DNA from: Thermoanaerobaculia bacterium
GTDB taxonomy: Bacteria > Acidobacteriota > Thermoanaerobaculia > Multivoradales > UBA5704
Length of the DNA stretch: 7,458 nucleotides
Assembly (NCBI GenBank): GCA_025937035.1
Contig: JAICSG010000180.1
Location: forward strand, 1-7,458
Direction of reading: 5' to 3'
Part shown: piece after piece, positions 4,738 through 7,458 of the stretch
Layout: every line of letters begins with the position of its first letter
How positions within the stretch are numbered: the stretch's first letter is position 1
The notes under the pieces: model-generated
What the model was told of the DNA's origin: nothing
Databases searched by the model: none
What the model saw: only the letters and a program-made list of their open reading frames with translations
Made by a program: the position numbers and the translations under genes

Positions 4738-6327
4738 ATGACCACCGTTCAAGAGCTGAGCGTCCTCCATCGCCGCTACGCCGACATCTCGCACCGGTTC
4801 CGGGCCGGGTGGACCTTCCATCAGTTCATGCAAAGCCTGGGCAAGACGCTGCTCCAGCGCGTGGAAGATCAGCATTCCACGGAATTCCAGAACCTCTACA
4901 CCGGGCTGAAGGAGATCTCGCAGAGCCTGAACGCCTCGGAGAGCGAGAAGATCCGCCACCGGCTGGAAGCCATCGACCGCCGACTGACGGAGCTTATCGC
5001 GTCGCTCGACGAAGAGGATACCAAAGTCACCCCCGACTTGCTCCGCCAGTTCTTCCGGAGGGTGAAGAATTACGACGAGAAGATCCTCACCCAGCTCGTG
5101 CGGTTCTACCTTTACGCCCACGTCTCCGGGCCCTGGCCCACGGAGCGGCTGGACAAGATCGACTTCCTGCTCGCCCGGCTGAGCGAGGAGGTGGACGACC
5201 GCTCGGGCGAGCTGGTGCTGCGCGACCATCACCGGCTGACCGAGATCTTCCAGGGGATCTGGGCCCAGCTCGGCGAGGCCCCCCCGGGCGACCAGCTCAT
5301 CGAGGAGAGCCGGGCGGCCATCGACCGCCTGCGCCACCAGATGGGCGACGTGGAGAGCCTGGACGCGCTCAACGAGAGCGGCCTGATCCGGCGCTACCGC
5401 GAGACCAAGCACGGGTTGGGTCGCTACTACTTCTATCCCGAGCTGCTGCTCGCCATCCAGGAGACCAACCTGGTCTTCAAGAGCCGCATCCAGAAGCTCT
5501 ACCGGCAGGAGGAGCAGCGGATCGTGGCCGAGTACCAGCGGGTCTTCGAGCTGGAGCGGGAGGTCTCGCTCGATTCCCAGCTCGACAGTGAGCTGGCGGC
5601 GTTCCGGGAGGAGATCGAGCGCTTCGAGAAGCAGCTCCAGAAGGAGGAGTTCCGGCTGGGCGACATCGCCCAGATCCGCCAGAAGGTGCGCCAGCTCCTG
5701 CCGCGCCTCACCGCCGGGCGCCCCGCCACGGCCGAGCGGCCGAGCCTGTCCCGGATGGTGGCGTCTACGGGTGAGGTGGTCCTCCACCGGGCCGCCAGCG
5801 CCGCCGCGGCCCCCCTCTCCAGCTCCGAGGAGCTGCTCGGGGACTACTACCGCCGGCTGGTGGACACCCTGAAGGAGGTCAACCCTCCCGACCTGGCTCC
5901 GGAGCGGGTGGTGCTCCGGCCCGAGGTGTTCGCCCTGCGGGTCGAGGCGCGCGAGGTGGAGGCCTACCGCCGCGTCTTCGGCAAGGGCGAGCACGACCGC
6001 GAGCTGGAGCAGTTCCTCCTCGAATCGGCCGCCCTGCGGATCCGCATCAACGAGGAGGCGCACGAGATCGCCAGCCTGCTCGACGAGACCTCGGTCACCG
6101 GCGACGCCGTGGTCTTCGCCCGCGCCCGCCTGACCTGCCGTACGGCGGACGCCTACCTCTGGCGCTTCAACCACATGCTCCAGAATCAGATGATGGCCGG
6201 GAACATGGCCGAGTGCCGCCAGATCCAGCTCCTCCGCATGCGCCTGATGCGGGACTACTCCGGCCTCTGGCTCCTGGCCTTCAAGCCGCTCTACAAGCGG
6301 CAGCCGATCGGGGGGACGATCGCCTGA
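4738..6327 (+). CDS. Large helix-rich protein of unknown function
   Basis: I do not recognise the family of this 529-residue protein. It has no signal peptide or transmembrane helix, so it is probably cytosolic. It is strongly charged and largely helical. Residues about 1-125 form a helical N-terminal part, and 137-200 continue with helices (RLDKIDFLLARLSEEVDD). A long heptad-like region at 236-324 is a likely coiled coil (FKSRIQKLYRQEEQRIVAEY; LDSELAAFREEIERFEKQLQ). A low-complexity linker follows at about 325-365, including RAASAAAAP (351-359). A second helical domain covers 366-520 (LLGDYYRRLVDTLKEVNPPD; HDRELEQFLLESAALRIRIN). The ATG at 4738 has only a weak GGACAGG about seven bases upstream. 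The long antisense frame across it is a shadow. The gene is divergent from hpt and convergent with the acetyltransferase gene, six bases away, so it stands alone transcriptionally. A structural or scaffold-like role is possible but unproven. Confidence 0.85.
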   Translation: MTTVQELSVLHRRYADISHRFRAGWTFHQFMQSLGKTLLQRVEDQHSTEFQNLYTGLKEISQSLNASESEKIRHRLEAIDRRLTELIASLDEEDTKVTPDLLRQFFRRVKNYDEKILTQLVRFYLYAHVSGPWPTERLDKIDFLLARLSEEVDDRSGELVLRDHHRLTEIFQGIWAQLGEAPPGDQLIEESRAAIDRLRHQMGDVESLDALNESGLIRRYRETKHGLGRYYFYPELLLAIQETNLVFKSRIQKLYRQEEQRIVAEYQRVFELEREVSLDSQLDSELAAFREEIERFEKQLQKEEFRLGDIAQIRQKVRQLLPRLTAGRPATAERPSLSRMVASTGEVVLHRAASAAAAPLSSSEELLGDYYRRLVDTLKEVNPPDLAPERVVLRPEVFALRVEAREVEAYRRVFGKGEHDRELEQFLLESAALRIRINEEAHEIASLLDETSVTGDAVVFARARLTCRTADAYLWRFNHMLQNQMMAGNMAECRQIQLLRMRLMRDYSGLWLLAFKPLYKRQPIGGTIA

Positions 6328-6333
6328 TTGTGG

Positions 6334-6846
6334 CTAGCTCTCCGGAGGATGCTCGCCCTCTGAGAGCGAGAGCTGCCAATAGCCGACATCCACCCACCGA
6401 TCGCATTTCCAGCCCACGCGCTCGAAATGGGCGACCTTGTGGAAGCCGAGCTTCTCATGCAGCCCCACGCTGGCGTCGTTCGGCAGCGCGATGCCGCCGA
6501 TGACGGTGCGCAGCGGCCGGCGCCTCAGCTCCGCCAGGAGCTCGGCGTACAGCCGGGAGCCGTGCCCCTTGCCCCCGGCCGACGCCTCCAGATAGATCGA
6601 GCTCTCGACGGCGTAGCGATATCCCCGGCGCGTCTTCCAGGGGGTGGCGCAGGCGTAGCCGATCAGATGGGCCTCCTCTTCGAGGACCAGCCAGGGAAGG
6701 CCCGCCGCCGCGACCGCTTCGATCCGCCGCGCCATCTCCTCCGGCGCGACCGCCTCCTCCTCGAAGGAGACGATGGTGTGGAGGACGTAATGGTTGTAGA
6801 CGCGGCAAATAGCCTCGGCGTCCGAGGGGCGTACGGGGCGGATCAT
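6334..6846 (-). CDS. GNAT N-acetyltransferase, phosphinothricin/methionine sulfoximine type
   Basis: This GNAT-fold enzyme transfers acetyl from acetyl-CoA to a small amine. The closest recognisable group is Pat/YncA (MnaT), which acetylates phosphinothricin, methionine sulfoximine or methionine. The 170-residue length fits. Group features are IRPVRPSDAEAICRVYNHYV at the start, TIVSFEEEAVAPEEM (24-38), PWLVLEEEAHLIGYACATPW (51-70), YAVESSIYL (78-86), the acetyl-CoA loop AGGKGHGSRLY (90-100), Asn123 before LHEKLGF (129-135), and the closing FERVGWKCDRWVDVGYWQ (141-158). The ATG at 6846 is chosen because family similarity starts there and AGGG lies six bases upstream. An in-frame ATG at 6882 would add 12 residues but has no Shine-Dalgarno. 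Its real substrate cannot be read from sequence. It follows the lipoprotein-like gene in the same direction and may share its transcript. Confidence 0.88.
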   Translation of the reverse strand: MIRPVRPSDAEAICRVYNHYVLHTIVSFEEEAVAPEEMARRIEAVAAAGLPWLVLEEEAHLIGYACATPWKTRRGYRYAVESSIYLEASAGGKGHGSRLYAELLAELRRRPLRTVIGGIALPNDASVGLHEKLGFHKVAHFERVGWKCDRWVDVGYWQLSLSEGEHPPES

Positions 6847-6897
6847 GGAGAACCCTGTGTCTTGGCCAGCGGCGGTGCTCATCTACGCGGCGCGGAA

Positions 6898-7446
6898 TCA
6901 ATAATTGACTTTGACGTCCGTCCCTTTCTTAACATCCAGCGTCAGCTCGTTGCAGACCAGCTCCACCGGCTGAAAGCGGTCGCGCGGGCGCGGCGGCTGG
7001 GTACCGTCCTGGATCACGTCGTGGATTCCGCCCGTGACCTTCACGGTGTAGAGGCCTAGCTTCGACATGTCATAGCCTTGAGACAGGTCGATGCCGATGA
7101 TCTGGGACTCGCCGGCGCGGAGCGTCATGTAGTCTCCCGGGTCGGGATCGCCCCGCTTGACCATCGGGCCCTTGTAGGGGATCTCCTGGCCCTGGAGGCT
7201 GACGGAGAAGAGGGTCCCGCGCCACCCCTCGAACGGCGTGCTCCAGCGCAGCACCGAGATCGGCTTGTCCAGCCGGTTGATCACCTGAAAGCGGACGCCG
7301 GTAGGCCCGCCGGCGGTCTGGGGGTGCATCGCCTCCATCCGGCACTCCAGGGGGTGCTGGGCGTCGGCGGGAGGGTGGGGCTTCATCCAGCAGCTCGTGG
7401 AGAGGGAGGCGACGAGGGTCAGGGAGAGGAGAACGGTCTTCCGCAT
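6898..7446 (-). CDS. Probable lipoprotein with M35-protease prodomain-like fold, no protease
   Basis: This 182-residue exported protein has a signal sequence MRKTVLLSLTLVASLSTSC with a Cys at 19. The STSC site is an imperfect lipobox (no Leu at -3), so lipidation is likely but not certain. The mature part resembles, from memory, the N-terminal beta-sandwich of bacterial peptidyl-Lys metalloendopeptidases (M35/deuterolysin-like). The resemblance covers FQVINRLDKPISVLRWSTPF (53-72), LFSVSLQGQEIPYKGPMVKR (79-98), DPDPGDYMTLRAGES (100-114), IDLSQGYDMSKLGLYTV (119-135). No HExxH zinc site or protease domain follows: the protein ends at residue 182 in KVNY. Cys35 and Cys165 could form a disulfide. 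The ATG lies 12 nt from the right edge, so its upstream signals are not visible. The acetyltransferase frame begins 15 or 51 nt downstream, depending on its start. It could be an inhibitor, chaperone or cell-envelope binding protein; the function is unproven. Confidence 0.82.
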   Translation of the reverse strand: MRKTVLLSLTLVASLSTSCWMKPHPPADAQHPLECRMEAMHPQTAGGPTGVRFQVINRLDKPISVLRWSTPFEGWRGTLFSVSLQGQEIPYKGPMVKRGDPDPGDYMTLRAGESQIIGIDLSQGYDMSKLGLYTVKVTGGIHDVIQDGTQPPRPRDRFQPVELVCNELTLDVKKGTDVKVNY

Positions 7447-7458
7447 GCGCGGAGTCTA

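Noticed and set aside
4633..6174. 513-residue antisense frame opposite the 529-residue gene
   Set aside because: Composition (Leu, Gly, Gln, Val, Asp and His runs) is typical of an antisense frame, it would run through the divergent promoter region into hpt, and its end is the MNCGC micro-frame rather than a real C-terminus.
6305..6322. CGATCG-GGGGGA-CGATCG inverted repeat before the stop of the 529-residue gene
   Set aside because: The stem is only 6 bp of a self-palindrome inside coding sequence and has no T-run, so it is too weak to call a terminator.

Overview
The window is G+C-rich with very tight gene packing. Seven complete genes, one gene cut close to the right edge and one partial gene cut by the left edge fill almost all of it. 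A signal-peptide-bearing beta-barrel-like protein and a probable lipoprotein suggest a Gram-negative-type (diderm) bacterium. The mix of high G+C, GTG/TTG starts and conserved hypothetical proteins would fit Acidobacteriota or a similar phylum, but nothing here fixes the taxonomy and that part is a guess.

Left part, + strand (1-3687). A 42-bp tandem repeat (five copies, 1-210) lies at the 3' end of a gene that enters from the left. It is followed by a compact operon: riboflavin synthase (ribE), an unrecognised 338-residue protein whose GTG start overlaps the ribE stop, an exported beta-barrel-like protein, and a PLP-dependent threonine aldolase (ltaE type). Overlaps of 4 and 23 nt and a gap of 8 nt imply co-transcription and translational coupling.

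Centre, - strand (3702-4645). A hypoxanthine phosphoribosyltransferase (hpt, TTG start with a strong Shine-Dalgarno) is followed 14 nt later by ridA, the enamine/imine deaminase. ridA converges on ltaE, and an 8-bp perfect inverted repeat contains both stop codons. The pairing has some metabolic logic, because RidA clears reactive enamines made by PLP enzymes acting on serine and threonine, but the genes are on opposite strands.

Right part. Divergent from hpt, across a 92-nt intergenic region with a candidate sigma-70 promoter, is a 529-residue soluble, helix-rich protein of unknown function (4738-6327). It converges with a GNAT acetyltransferase of the phosphinothricin/methionine-sulfoximine type. 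Upstream of that acetyltransferase is an exported protein resembling the non-catalytic N-terminal domain of M35-type peptidyl-Lys metalloendopeptidases, apparently without a protease.

I see no RNA genes, insertion sequences, CRISPR arrays or phage genes. The most unusual points are the coding 42-bp repeat with its reading-frame puzzle, the two unrecognised proteins, and the stand-alone M35-prodomain-like protein. I see no convincing new defence or mobile system.
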